A stretch of 38,643 bases of DNA from Oscillospiraceae bacterium (GCA_015067245.1 SVMV01000007.1:1-38643); one strand, 5' to 3'. Numbered from the stretch's first letter, positions 7,805-15,564 are shown. Notes: generated from the sequence alone by a model not told the origin. Made by a program: numbers and translations.

Positions 7805-7990
7805 TTGTCTTTTTATTTTTTTGGTTTTAACTTAAAAGTGTGTAAAGTGTAATTTTTTCAAATTACTGTGCAGCATTTGCTGCCAAAAGTGTAAAAATGT
7901 TTTGATTTTTAAAGCTTTTCTGCTTTATGAATTATACAAATTTTCCGGATTGATTTTACCAAAACCGCCTGCCGCCACAAAAGCGGATTA

Positions 7991-8050
7991 TTATAACCGC
8001 ACGGTAGGTTTCGGTCTTACCGTATAATTAGTCTGCGGTTTCAACGTTCT
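7991..8050. repeat. 60-bp direct repeat, copy 1
   Basis: It begins TTATAACCGCACGG and ends TCTGCGGTTTCAACGTTCT. AACCGCA near the start pairs with TGCGGTT near the end, and inside it ACGGTA pairs with TACCGT. Copy 2 has the same ends and the same length, but a different internal stem. Confidence 0.75.
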
Positions 8051-8072
8051 CGCCTTAAATAAGGCGGGGTTG

Positions 8073-8132
8073 TTATAACCGCACGGCAGAATTAATTTTT
8101 GTGTACTGATTAATCTGCGGTTTCAACGTTCT
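8073..8132. repeat. 60-bp direct repeat, copy 2
   Basis: It has the same 14-bp left end and 19-bp right end as copy 1, offset by 82 bp. The outer AACCGCA/TGCGGTT stem is retained. The inner stem differs in sequence (CAGAATTAA with TTAATCTG), so structure is conserved better than sequence. Confidence 0.75.
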
Positions 8133-8200
8133 GACCGCGGAAATCTGTGATTTCCGAAAATGCGTATGCATTTCACAGCTTTAGCTGTGCGGGCAGGTTG

Positions 8201-9376
8201 TTATTTAACGTTGTCGTAGGAAACGTATACGCCGTCAACGATAACAACAGCTGTTGCGTTTTTGTCTGGTTCGCCAGAAGCGTCCCATCTCATTGTACCT
8301 GTTGTACCAACAACTTCGATTTCAAGCATTGCTGCGATCATTGCTTCGTTGAAGCCTTCTTCTTCAGGTGTAACGCCTGCTTTTTCGAATGCTGCTACGA
8401 TTGCGTATACTGCGTCGTATGCGTCTGCTGCAAACTGGTCAGGTGTTGTGCCGTATTTTGCTTTGTAAGCTGCTGTAAAGGATTTTGTTGGTTCTGTTTC
8501 GCTGTCTGCTGCGAATGGTGTAAGGAGCATAACGCCTTCAGCAAGTGGAAGGTTGTCCTGACCGATTTTTTCAAGGATACCGTCAAGGCCGTCACAGCCG
8601 AAGAATGTGATGTCAAGACCAGCTTTGTCAGCCTGTGTGATGATGTAAGCTGCTTCCTGTGCGTAGATTGGGAGGAAGAGAAGGTCTGCGCCAGATTCTT
8701 TAACTGCCTGAAGCTGTACGGAGAAGTCTGTGTTGGACTGGTTTGTGAAAGCTTCGTCTGCTACGATTTCAAGGCCGTTTTCTGCTGCTGTGTCAACAAA
8801 GGATTTTCTGAGGCCGTTGGAGTAGTCGTTGGATTTATCGTAGATGATAGCAACTTTTTCTGCTACTGCGTTGTCTTTGATAAAGTTAGCTGCGTAGAGA
8901 CCCTGTGCGCTGTCTTCGAAGCAAACGCGGAAGCAGTTGTCGTACTGTGTACATTCAAGCTGGCTGCCAGATGGTGTAAGGAAAAGCATATTGTCAACTT
9001 TAGCTTCTTCTGTGATTGCGATACATGCACCAGATGTTGTGCCGCCAAGTGTTACGTCCATGCCGTCGTCAAACATTGTTGCATAAGCCTGAACTGCCTG
9101 TGCGCCGTCTGCCTGGTCGTCTTCTACTCTTGCATAAACTGTCCAGCCATCTGCAAAGCCGCCGTTAGCGTTGATTTCTTCTGCTGCAAGTTCTGCACCC
9201 TGTTTAACGGATGTGCCGTATGTTGCATAGTCGCCTGTAAGTGGGCCTGTACCGCCGATGTAGAGAACTTTTTCTGTTTCTGCGCTGCCGCCTTCAGCTG
9301 CAGGTTCGCTGCTGCCGCAGGCTGTCATGCTGACCATCATAGCTGCTGCTAAAAATAATGCCATTAATTTTTTCAT
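8201..9376 (-). CDS. livK: Branched-chain amino acid ABC transporter, substrate-binding lipoprotein
   Basis: A 391-residue periplasmic-binding-protein-like lipoprotein. I moved the start from 9427 to 9376, where AGAGGTATT precedes an ATG that opens a normal signal peptide (MKKLMALFLAAAMMVSMTAC). The Cys after MTA is the predicted lipidated residue, followed by a Ser/Glu-rich linker. The mature domain begins YIGGTGPLTGDYATYGTSVKQGAELAAEEIN, typical of LivJ/LivK receptors (Peripla_BP_6), and the GGTTSGACIA loop is part of the ligand cleft. It should be anchored outside the membrane and deliver ligand to LivHM. Its codon and base usage matches the neighbouring genes. Confidence 0.92.
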   Translation of the reverse strand: MKKLMALFLAAAMMVSMTACGSSEPAAEGGSAETEKVLYIGGTGPLTGDYATYGTSVKQGAELAAEEINANGGFADGWTVYARVEDDQADGAQAVQAYATMFDDGMDVTLGGTTSGACIAITEEAKVDNMLFLTPSGSQLECTQYDNCFRVCFEDSAQGLYAANFIKDNAVAEKVAIIYDKSNDYSNGLRKSFVDTAAENGLEIVADEAFTNQSNTDFSVQLQAVKESGADLLFLPIYAQEAAYIITQADKAGLDITFFGCDGLDGILEKIGQDNLPLAEGVMLLTPFAADSETEPTKSFTAAYKAKYGTTPDQFAADAYDAVYAIVAAFEKAGVTPEEEGFNEAMIAAMLEIEVVGTTGTMRWDASGEPDKNATAVVIVDGVYVSYDNVK

Positions 9377-9506
9377 AACTAATACCTCTTTTATAAAATA
9401 TTTTTTATTTCTGTTTATAATAACCATTCCAAAGCTCCGGACTCTTTGGGCTGGCTGTATACATATTTATGTTTACGGCCTTTTGGCCGTTAAACCCAAT
9501 TTAAAA

Positions 9507-9535
9507 GGCTGTACCCTTTTCAAAAGAGTACAGCC
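9507..9535 (-). terminator. Terminator after the 9561-9845 gene
   Basis: On the minus strand GGCTGTAC pairs with GTACAGCC around an A/T-rich loop and is followed by TTTTAAATT. It is placed between the small membrane protein and livK. A second small palindrome ACGGCC/GGCCGT lies next to it at 9475-9490. Confidence 0.7.
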
Positions 9536-9560
9536 CATTTTGCCGTTTATACTGCGTGCT

Positions 9561-9845
9561 TTATGCCGCCGAAAACTCTTTTGCTTTAAATATCCTGTTT
9601 TCTCTTGCAATAATAATCAAACCGATAATGCCGATGTTAATTATTGCAACGCTAATAAGGACGCCAAGAGCGCCGCGAAGGATAGCGATAGCAAATAGAG
9701 CCAAAACAAAAGTGCACACTGCACAAAGAACAGCATGCACCAAATTAAACATATTTGCACAGGAAGAACTACCAGCCTGACAAGCAGCCCAGTTAAAGTT
9801 AGTATAGTCATTTGTATACAAGCCATTTGTAAACAGTTTTTTCAT
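9561..9845 (-). CDS. Unknown small membrane protein
   Basis: A 94-residue protein of unknown function. A hydrophilic N terminus of about 30 residues, rich in Asn, Thr, Ser and three Cys (ACQAGSSSCAN), is followed by two hydrophobic helices at about residues 35-58 and 60-80, and then a short basic tail (ARENRIFKAKEFSAA). AAGGAAG lies at proper spacing before the ATG, and a strong terminator follows, so it looks like a real single-gene transcript. The two Cys in the N-terminal segment and another pair in the first helix are worth noting. I do not recognise the family, and no function is proposed. Confidence 0.6.
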   Translation of the reverse strand: MKKLFTNGLYTNDYTNFNWAACQAGSSSCANMFNLVHAVLCAVCTFVLALFAIAILRGALGVLISVAIINIGIIGLIIIARENRIFKAKEFSAA

Positions 9846-10302
9846 AACTTTTTCTTCCTTTCGTGATGTTGTAATAAATTATATATCCGCAAATGCATAT
9901 TGTCAACATTTATTAACAAATTTTGAATTTTATTGTTAATTACTACAAATTTGCGGTTTATTAGTCCATATTTTTTGCATTATGCACAAAAAGTTATCAA
10001 CAAACGCTATGTTTAAAGCATTTGGAAACGTTTCATTGATTGTTAAAAAATCAACTATGTTAATTAAAATGCATAAATTATGAATATTAATGTATGCCCT
10101 TATGTATTATTATTTCAACGCGCTCAAACCGCTGCTGCATACAGTTTTTCCAAAACAAAAAGTCATTCTGAGTTATTGCCAAGAATCTGTTGCTCCCCCT
10201 GTGTAAAGAGAGGTGCCGTTATGGACGCAAGCAGAGAGATTCTTTGTCACAAAAGTTTCTCAGAATGACATACTTTTAAATTTATTTTCAGCCTGAATAT
10301 TT
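9846..10302. other. AT-rich intergenic region with one TIR element
   Basis: No gene is supported. The ORF at 10080-10268 lies across the inverted-repeat element and has no family features. The segment 9890-10080 is very AT-rich and contains one TTATCAACA 9-mer, noted and not interpreted. The repeat element at 10162-10269 fills the rest. Confidence 0.5.
10162..10269. repeat. MITE-like inverted-repeat element, copy A
   Basis: This 108-bp element is bounded by perfect 11-bp terminal inverted repeats GTCATTCTGAG and CTCAGAATGAC. It has internal inverted blocks AAGAATCT and AGATTCTT. A second copy with the same ends and internal blocks, but a different centre, lies at 17013-17121. It is non-coding and intergenic. 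It resembles the small palindromic elements scattered through many gut Firmicutes genomes. Confidence 0.8.
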
Positions 10303-11160
10303 TTAATCCAGGTCAAACATTATCTTATATATAGCATATTCTATGCTTTCATCTGTTATTGGGATAAATTTTTTAACCCCTGAGTGTGCGGCATAAATCT
10401 GTTCCACCTTGCCGTACATACACTGGCTTTTGATGTAAACCTTTACCCCTGCTGCCTGCAGACGTTCCAGCGCTGCCTCGCACACGGCAGGCATGCCCCC
10501 AGCACCAAGCAGAAGCACCAGCACCGCATCCATTGCAACATAGGAAAGGATAACCCCGCGGCTTAAATTTGGCGTGATATATATAACCCCAACCATATCG
10601 GTTTTTGGCTCAAGGTACCGTGGTTTGTCCGCAGGTTTTGGTATTGGGCGGTAAAGATACTGCTTGTTTACGTTGTCAAAGGCAGCAAAGCCTTCGGTTT
10701 CCATCTTTGTTACGCTGTCGGCAGGCAAAAGTCTGCCGCCTATGGCAATGCAGATGCCGTAATATTCACCTGTAAGTGCAGTTTTAAGGGCAAGGTTAAG
10801 GTTGTCCACCGCGTCGGTGCCAGGGTATACCATCGGCAGCTGGCTGCCTGTAAGCACCACAGTTTTGTCAAAGTTCTGCAGTGCACAGGCAAGATAAGCT
10901 GCGGTATAGGCCATGCTGTCGGTGCCGTGGGTGATTACAAAGCTGTCGTATTTATCACGGTTTTCCCATATAACCTTTGCAATTTCCTGACGTTCAGGGT
11001 CGGTCATAACGCTGGAGTCGATAAGTTTAAAATCCAGCACATCGCAGTAGTAGTTGGAATATTTTAAAAGGTCGGCACCTTTAAGGCCTGGCTTTAAGCC
11101 GTCAGCTGTTTCCACACAGCTTATAGTGCCGCCTGTTGTAATTAAAAGCGAATTAATCAT
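10303..11160 (-). CDS. L-asparaginase family protein
   Basis: A 285-residue enzyme expected to hydrolyse asparagine to aspartate and ammonia. The N terminus carries the first asparaginase signature TTGGTI with T12 as nucleophile. The second signature ITHGTDSMAYTAAYL supplies the Thr-Asp pair, and GSQLPMVYPGTDAVDNL continues the fold. It is somewhat shorter than the usual 320-330 residues but both signatures and a C-terminal domain (PITDESIEYAI) are intact. There is no signal peptide, so it is cytoplasmic (type I-like). It starts four bases after the glycosyltransferase stop codon, so the two are co-transcribed, although no functional link is evident. A repeat element lies just downstream. Confidence 0.88.
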   Translation of the reverse strand: MINSLLITTGGTISCVETADGLKPGLKGADLLKYSNYYCDVLDFKLIDSSVMTDPERQEIAKVIWENRDKYDSFVITHGTDSMAYTAAYLACALQNFDKTVVLTGSQLPMVYPGTDAVDNLNLALKTALTGEYYGICIAIGGRLLPADSVTKMETEGFAAFDNVNKQYLYRPIPKPADKPRYLEPKTDMVGVIYITPNLSRGVILSYVAMDAVLVLLLGAGGMPAVCEAALERLQAAGVKVYIKSQCMYGKVEQIYAAHSGVKKFIPITDESIEYAIYKIMFDLD

Positions 11161-11163
11161 ACA

Positions 11164-12102
11164 TTATTTCTTTTCAATATTTGTTTTGCGTGTAATGTAA
11201 ATCGGTCTGTGTTTTGTTTCCAGATAGGTTTTGGAAAGATACTGGCCCACAATGCCAAGGCAAAGCAGCTGCAGCCCCCCCAGCATAAGAATAACACTGA
11301 TAAGTGTTGGAAAACCGCTTACAGGGTCGCCAAAAATCAGTGCTTTGCCCGCATAGAACAGCATAAGGCAGAATGCCACAAAGCAGATGCCTATACCCAG
11401 CAGGCTGCTGATAACCAGCGGTGCTGTGGAGAAGGCCACAATGCCGTCGATGGAGTATACAAACAGTTTCCAGAAATTCCATTTGGTTGTGCCTGCAACA
11501 CGCTCGATATTTTCGTATTCAAGCCAAAGGGTTTTAAAGCCAACCCAGCTGAGAATACCTTTGGAAAAGCGGTTGTATTCGCACATTTTTACAACAGCAT
11601 CCACCATTTCCCTGCGCATCATGCGGAAGTCTCGTGCGCCGTCCACAATTTCGGTTTTGGAAATTTTTGCCATAAGCTTATAGAACATACGCGCAAAGAA
11701 AGAACGGATTGGCGGCTCGCCCTTGCGTGTAACACGGCGTGTGCCAACGCAGTCGTAATCGTTTTCTTCAATTTCCTTTACCATTCTGCCAAGCAGTGAT
11801 GGCGGGTCCTGCAGGTCGGCATCCATAAGCACTATATAATCTCCGCATGCATTTTCCAGCCCTGCATACATTGCGCTTTCCTTGCCGAAATTGCGTGAAA
11901 AGGAAAGATATTTTACCCTTTCGTCCTTTTGTGCAAGAGACTGCATAACCTGAAGGGTATTGTCTTTGGAGCCGTCATCAACAAGGACAAACTCCCAGGT
12001 TACATTCGGGATTTTTTCCAGCTCCTTTGTCGTTTCAACGTAAAATATTGGCAGAGCTTCCTGCTCGTTATAGCATGGAACAACAACTGATATTTTTTTC
12101 AT
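11164..12102 (-). CDS. Family 2 glycosyltransferase, GtrB/DPM1-like
   Basis: A 312-residue membrane-associated glycosyltransferase. The GT-A domain begins ISVVVPCYNEQEALP, with the nucleotide-binding VDDGSKDNT (D42-D43) and the metal-binding DADLQDPP (D94, D96). ARDFRMMRREMVDAV is typical of the polyprenyl-phosphate sugar synthase branch. Two C-terminal membrane helices (about residues 225-255 and 265-295) are as in GtrB/CsbB/YkcC proteins. It probably moves a hexose from a UDP-sugar to undecaprenyl phosphate for later transfer to wall polymers or surface glycans. The sugar is unknown. AAAGAGG precedes the ATG. It heads a two-gene operon with the asparaginase. Confidence 0.9.
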   Translation of the reverse strand: MKKISVVVPCYNEQEALPIFYVETTKELEKIPNVTWEFVLVDDGSKDNTLQVMQSLAQKDERVKYLSFSRNFGKESAMYAGLENACGDYIVLMDADLQDPPSLLGRMVKEIEENDYDCVGTRRVTRKGEPPIRSFFARMFYKLMAKISKTEIVDGARDFRMMRREMVDAVVKMCEYNRFSKGILSWVGFKTLWLEYENIERVAGTTKWNFWKLFVYSIDGIVAFSTAPLVISSLLGIGICFVAFCLMLFYAGKALIFGDPVSGFPTLISVILMLGGLQLLCLGIVGQYLSKTYLETKHRPIYITRKTNIEKK

Positions 12103-12373
12103 AAAAACCTCTTTAAAAAACGTTTTTTATTGTGTAATAAAACGGGGGTGTTTAGGGGGCTTGCCACCTTGCAACAATAAACGGCTGCGGCAAAGGTCGG
12201 CCTGTGTAAGCAGGGCGGTCGTTCCCGAAGCGGTGCCAGCCTTGGCGGCACGATGCAAGGGATAGCAGACCGTGCACATTGCTGCATGGGTCCGCCGCGT
12301 GCATCAGCGGCAGTTTTGGTTACTTTTGCTGCCAAAAGTGACGTCCAAAGGACAACGCTTTGTTAACTGCAGG
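12103..12373. repeat. GC-rich non-coding segment with CTTTTGG-family hairpin
   Basis: This spacer is visibly richer in G and C than its neighbours and contains no credible gene; the ORFs at 12099-12335 and 12272-12745 lack family features. Near its right end, GTTACTTTTG-CTGC-CAAAAGTGAC (about 12311-12334) is a 10-bp hairpin with one mismatch. It is related to the GATACTTTTG/CAAAAGTATC hairpin at 29954-29977. It may also end the dtxR-glutaredoxin transcript, which stops at 12374. Confidence 0.55.
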
Positions 12374-12637
12374 TTAACCTATCTCCAGTGCTTTGTCCAG
12401 CACGGCTTTTACATCTTCCTTGCTGGCTGCTCCCTCGTGGTATTTAACCTCGTTTATATAAAAGCTTGGCACATAAAAATAGTCGTATTTTGTGGCGTGG
12501 AGTGCGTTTTCTTTTTCGTCTATTCTTGCAATTTCAATCTGTGCATACTTTGGATTTTCTTTGCACAGTTCTTCAATATATTTATCTGCCTTTTTGCAGT
12601 AAGGACAGTTTTTAAGCATAAACATAACAACTTTCAT
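12374..12637 (-). CDS. Glutaredoxin/thioredoxin-fold protein
   Basis: An 87-residue thioredoxin-fold protein. KNCPYCKKAD supplies a CPYC redox centre near residue 10, identical to the classical glutaredoxin active site, and YFYVPSFYIN provides the cis-proline loop. It lacks a signal peptide and is expected to act as a small cytoplasmic disulfide reductase. The electron donor is unknown. It lies 9 bp after the DtxR-family regulator gene and is preceded by GAGGTG, so the two form an operon. This link suggests a response to metal or oxidative conditions, which is inference. Confidence 0.82.
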   Translation of the reverse strand: MKVVMFMLKNCPYCKKADKYIEELCKENPKYAQIEIARIDEKENALHATKYDYFYVPSFYINEVKYHEGAASKEDVKAVLDKALEIG

Positions 12638-12646
12638 TTTGCACCT

Positions 12647-13033
12647 CTAACTGTTCTTTTCGTGATAGTTTTTAAAATAGAAATCCTTTATCTTGTTAAA
12701 GGTTTCGTCGGTCATGTGGTGCTCCAGACGGCAGGCATCCTGTGATGCGGTGTCCTTGCTTACACCAAGCTCCATAAGGATAAGGGTGAGCACAAGGTGG
12801 CGTTCGTATATTTTTTTTGCCAGCATCTCGCCCTTTGGAGTAAGATGCACAAAGCGCTGGTTATCTTCAAAGATATAGCCGTCTTCCACCAGCTTTTTAA
12901 GGGCAATGCTTACACTTGGCCGTGAAAAGCCCAGACTTTCGGCAATATCGGTTTTGCGCACAGCGTCTTCTGTTTTCTTTTTAAGCACCAATATGGTCTC
13001 CAGATAATCCTCGCGGGATTTTACACCGTCCAT
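12647..13033 (-). CDS. DtxR/MntR-family metal-dependent transcriptional regulator
   Basis: A 128-residue regulator. Residues 1-65 are the winged helix (SREDYLETILVL...AESLGFSRPSVSIALKKLVEDGYI). The rest is the dimerisation and metal-binding helix segment, containing RHLVLTLILMELGV and DACRLEHHMTDETF, the latter with the C/E/H ligand pattern of the family. It lacks the SH3-like third domain, so it is closer to MntR than to DtxR. I chose the ATG at 13033 instead of 13057 because AAGGAGGG lies five bases upstream. It probably senses Mn(II) or Fe(II). An inverted repeat at 13098-13122 in its own upstream region is a possible operator. It heads the two-gene operon with the glutaredoxin-like gene. 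Confidence 0.88.
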   Translation of the reverse strand: MDGVKSREDYLETILVLKKKTEDAVRKTDIAESLGFSRPSVSIALKKLVEDGYIFEDNQRFVHLTPKGEMLAKKIYERHLVLTLILMELGVSKDTASQDACRLEHHMTDETFNKIKDFYFKNYHEKNS

Positions 13034-13097
13034 ACAGCCCTCCTTTTTGTTTTGCATAGTATTCTGATTATATGTTAGCAGATACTAATCTTAAAGT

Positions 13098-13122
13098 CAA
13101 TTTTCTATTCAATTGAAAATTG
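13098..13122. promoter_or_regulatory. CAATTTTC/GAAAATTG inverted repeat between dtxR-like gene and DUF2142 gene
   Basis: An 8-bp perfect inverted repeat with a 9-base centre lies in the divergent promoter region. It could be an operator for the adjacent metal regulator, or only AT-rich chance symmetry. Confidence 0.35.
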
Positions 13123-13177
13123 GATATATATATGATAATATAAATATTAATTAAAAATATATAAAAGGACGTCTTTT

Positions 13178-15184
13178 ATGGATTTGAAAAATATACTTAA
13201 AACTGCAAAAAAGGTGCTGATACACGCCGTGGGGCTGGGCTGTGTTGCCGCTGTTGTTTTCTGCACCATGTTTTTTATTGAATACCGTTTTGTTGCCCCT
13301 GCAACCGCAAAAAGCGACAGGTACTATATCAACGATATATACGACCAGCCGATTGTTCAGCTTAAGCACCAGCAGGCTTTTGAACAGGAGTTTGAAGCAC
13401 ACGGCGACATTTTTGGTGTGCAGATACGCTGGCACAATCTGGCACAGCCGCAGAAAGGCACCGCTTTGATTGAGCTGGTGGAGGCCGATACACAAACCGT
13501 GCTGACAAGTACAGACTACAACCTTAAACTGATAGAAAATGACGTTTATAACGAAATTGCCTTTGACGCACCTTATTATAACAGCGAGGAAGGCTATCAG
13601 CCGTATATTCTGCGCATTACCCCAAACTTTAAAAATCCCGACGAAAACTATGTTAAAATATGGGGCGATATAAACACAGGCAATATAGCTTTTGGTATTC
13701 TGGAGTACATTGTAAACACCGAAAGCCTGTATGGCTGGTTTGGTCTGCTGCGCAAAATTGCATTTGCAGCAGCTTTTGCAGTATATGCAGCCTGCTTTAT
13801 CTTTAAGCTTAAAAAAGAAAATATGTTTATTGTATGCCTGCTGGCTGTAAGTATGCTGTTTACCCTTGTGTTGCCGCCATATTCCTCCCCTGACGAAGAA
13901 GGCCATTTTAACAGCGCATACAGGATGGTAAACAGCTGGGACTCCACCAACGAAGGCAGCCCAAGCAGCACCGTGTTTAAACGTGCTGACGACAAAAACA
14001 AGCTGTTTGAAGACAAATACACCACCGCATTAACTTATGAATATGTGTACGAAAATCTTACCGAAAAGGCAGAAAACACACAGTTTGTGCCTTTTGAAAA
14101 GATGTGGCTGGTAAACGACTTTGACGGTGTTTACTTTATGGGAGCTTTGGGTATAAAGCTTGCCCATATTTTAGGCCTTGGCTATGTACAGCTTATGTAC
14201 CTTGGCAGATTTATGAACCTTTTGTTCTTTGCCCTGTGTGTATATATGTCCATAAGAATAACCCCTGTTGGCAAGGAAATATTTATGGCCCTTGGTTTTC
14301 TGCCTATAACCTTGCACATTGCCAACAGCTTTTCGCGCGATGTGTTTGTAATCAGTCTTGGCTTTTTGTTCACCGCCTATATTCTGTATCTTATGAAGCA
14401 GGAAACCACATACAAGTGGTGGCAGCTGCTGCTTGCAGCAGTTATGTGTGTGCTGCTGGCCCCAAGCAAATTTATCTATGCTGCAATGTGCCTTGCCGTG
14501 TTTGCGCTTGATGTCAAAAAAGTGCCGCTTATCAACAGAATAAACTGGCGCATACCGCCGATTGCTATTGCCATTGCTGCAGCTGCAGTTATGCTGCCTG
14601 TTATGCTCAATACTATGCTGCAGCGGGACCCAGAGTTCAGATGGAAGATATTCCAGATGGGGCCTCTTGACGAAATGCTGCTTTATATGCCGCGCCAGTC
14701 CATAAGTCTGGAGATATTGCTGCGCAACCCTGGTTACACCCTTAAGCTTATCTGCAGCACCATTTTTGAAAACGGCGCTTACTATATCAAAAGCCTTGCG
14801 GGCGGTGTGCTAAGCTATAACAGTGTTATCATAAGCGATGCATTTATTTTTATACTGCTTATATGTGTTGTTATTGCCTGCTTTAACAGTCCTGACGACA
14901 AGCTTTGCCTTAAAATTCAGGACAAGCTGACATTTATCGGCATTTTTGTGCTTATTCTGGGTATGGTTTTATTTACCTGCATAAGCTGGACCTTTGTAAC
15001 TATGGAAACCCTATACGGTTTTCAGGGCAAATATCTTTTGCCTGTGCTGCCTATGCTGCTTATTGCCCTTAAAGGCAGCCGAATAGAAATTAAAAAAGAC
15101 ATCTCAAACATTTTGTGCTTTGTTATGGTATTTACCGACATTTTTGTGGCACTTAACGCCTTTGTGGTGATTTTGCAGAGATAA
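13178..15184 (+). CDS. DUF2142 family polytopic membrane protein
   Basis: A 668-residue membrane protein. After the first membrane helix (residues 12-33) comes an extracytoplasmic domain of about 150 residues, then about 11 further hydrophobic helices. The segment LVLPPYSSPDEEGHFNSAYRMV matches the DUF2142 hallmark (PPDExxH motif after a membrane helix). The family resembles GT-C glycosyltransferases in topology, with an acidic/His motif in the first outer loop, so transfer of a lipid-linked sugar outside the membrane is plausible but unproven. AAAAGGACG precedes the ATG. The gene is single and divergent from the dtxR operon. The GtrB-like lipid-sugar synthase 1 kb away could supply its donor; that is speculation. 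Confidence 0.82.
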   Translation: MDLKNILKTAKKVLIHAVGLGCVAAVVFCTMFFIEYRFVAPATAKSDRYYINDIYDQPIVQLKHQQAFEQEFEAHGDIFGVQIRWHNLAQPQKGTALIELVEADTQTVLTSTDYNLKLIENDVYNEIAFDAPYYNSEEGYQPYILRITPNFKNPDENYVKIWGDINTGNIAFGILEYIVNTESLYGWFGLLRKIAFAAAFAVYAACFIFKLKKENMFIVCLLAVSMLFTLVLPPYSSPDEEGHFNSAYRMVNSWDSTNEGSPSSTVFKRADDKNKLFEDKYTTALTYEYVYENLTEKAENTQFVPFEKMWLVNDFDGVYFMGALGIKLAHILGLGYVQLMYLGRFMNLLFFALCVYMSIRITPVGKEIFMALGFLPITLHIANSFSRDVFVISLGFLFTAYILYLMKQETTYKWWQLLLAAVMCVLLAPSKFIYAAMCLAVFALDVKKVPLINRINWRIPPIAIAIAAAAVMLPVMLNTMLQRDPEFRWKIFQMGPLDEMLLYMPRQSISLEILLRNPGYTLKLICSTIFENGAYYIKSLAGGVLSYNSVIISDAFIFILLICVVIACFNSPDDKLCLKIQDKLTFIGIFVLILGMVLFTCISWTFVTMETLYGFQGKYLLPVLPMLLIALKGSRIEIKKDISNILCFVMVFTDIFVALNAFVVILQR

Positions 15185-15311
15185 CACTTGTTTTTAAATC
15201 TGTTAAAGGTCAGGACATTTATTGTTCTGGCCTTTTTATATACGGCATTGCGGCATATTTTGCCATAAAAAATTAACGAAAAAAATTTTGTAAATTTTTT
15301 TAAAAAAAGTG

Positions 15312-15340
15312 TTGACAATTGCTGTGCGGTGTGTTATTAT
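15312..15340 (+). promoter_or_regulatory. Promoter for the tRNA operon
   Basis: TTGACA at 15312-15317 and TATTAT at 15335-15340 are separated by 17 bp. The predicted start is about 35 bp before tRNA-Thr. An alternative TATAAT overlaps at 15338-15343 with a less favourable 20-bp spacing. Confidence 0.8.
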
Positions 15341-15381
15341 AATTAAGCGCTAAGGGATAGCGCAAAAATTGAATAACATAA

Positions 15382-15457
15382 GCTGGTGTAGCTCAGTCGG
15401 TAGAGCAGCTGATTTGTAATCAGCAGGTCGGGGGTTCAAGTCCGTCCACCAGCTCCA
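15382..15457 (+). tRNA. tRNA-Thr (anticodon TGT)
   Basis: The acceptor GCTGGTG pairs with CACCAGC, and the discriminator T is followed by an encoded CCA. The D arm is GCTC/GAGC. The anticodon stem GCTGA/TCAGC encloses TTTGTAA, giving anticodon TGT. The T arm GGGGG-TTCAAGT-CCGTC has one G-G mismatch at the third pair, where most Thr tRNAs have C-G. The rest is canonical, and it shares a transcript with tRNA-Tyr nine bases downstream. Confidence 0.95.
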
Positions 15458-15466
15458 TTTTTTTGT

Positions 15467-15551
15467 GGGAGTGTTCCCGAGTGGCCAAAGGGGGCAGACT
15501 GTAAATCTGTTGTCAGTGACTTCGATGGTTCGAATCCATCCGCTCCCACCA
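15467..15551 (+). tRNA. tRNA-Tyr (anticodon GTA)
   Basis: An 85-base class II tRNA with acceptor GGGAGTG/CGCTCCC (one T-G pair), discriminator A and encoded CCA. The anticodon stem CAGA/TCTG encloses CTGTAAA, giving anticodon GTA. A long variable arm follows, and the T arm carries GGTTCGAATCC. Its 3' end is partly duplicated twice downstream (see the 15601-15732 entry). A strong terminator follows at 15565-15593. Confidence 0.96.
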
Positions 15552-15564
15552 AATAAGCAAAGCA

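Larger units (their letters stand above)
7805..8200 (-). other. Structured non-coding spacer between livK and livH
   Basis: This stretch of nearly 400 bp has no credible ORF. In minus-strand order it holds a hairpin at 8172-8187 (CACAGCT/AGCTGTG), a hairpin at about 8138-8156 (CGGAAAT/ATTTCCG), a 60-bp repeat, a hairpin at 8051-8066 (CGCCTTA/TAAGGCG), and a second 60-bp repeat. The rest, toward livH, is AT-rich. The dense structure between the binding-protein gene and the permease genes suggests partial termination, or RNA processing that keeps livK mRNA in excess. Confidence 0.6.

Noticed and set aside
7991-8132. CRISPR-like array between livK and livH
   Set aside because: Only two repeats, each 60 bp with internal structure and differing centres, no cas genes, no unique spacers of constant length.
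8147-9352. Plus-strand ORF of 401 residues opposite livK
   Set aside because: Cys/Phe/Val-rich shadow of a well-supported lipoprotein gene; no ribosome binding site or family features.
9990-10000. TTATCAACA near 9991, a DnaA-box-like 9-mer
   Set aside because: A single isolated match in AT-rich DNA 28 kb from oriC; expected by chance.
10080-10268. Plus-strand ORF of 62 residues
   Set aside because: Runs through the inverted-repeat element; a palindromic non-coding element explains the sequence better.
12099-12745. ORFs 12099-12335 minus and 12272-12745 plus
   Set aside because: The first lies in GC-rich repeat DNA; the second runs antisense to the glutaredoxin-like gene and part of dtxR. 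Neither has family features.
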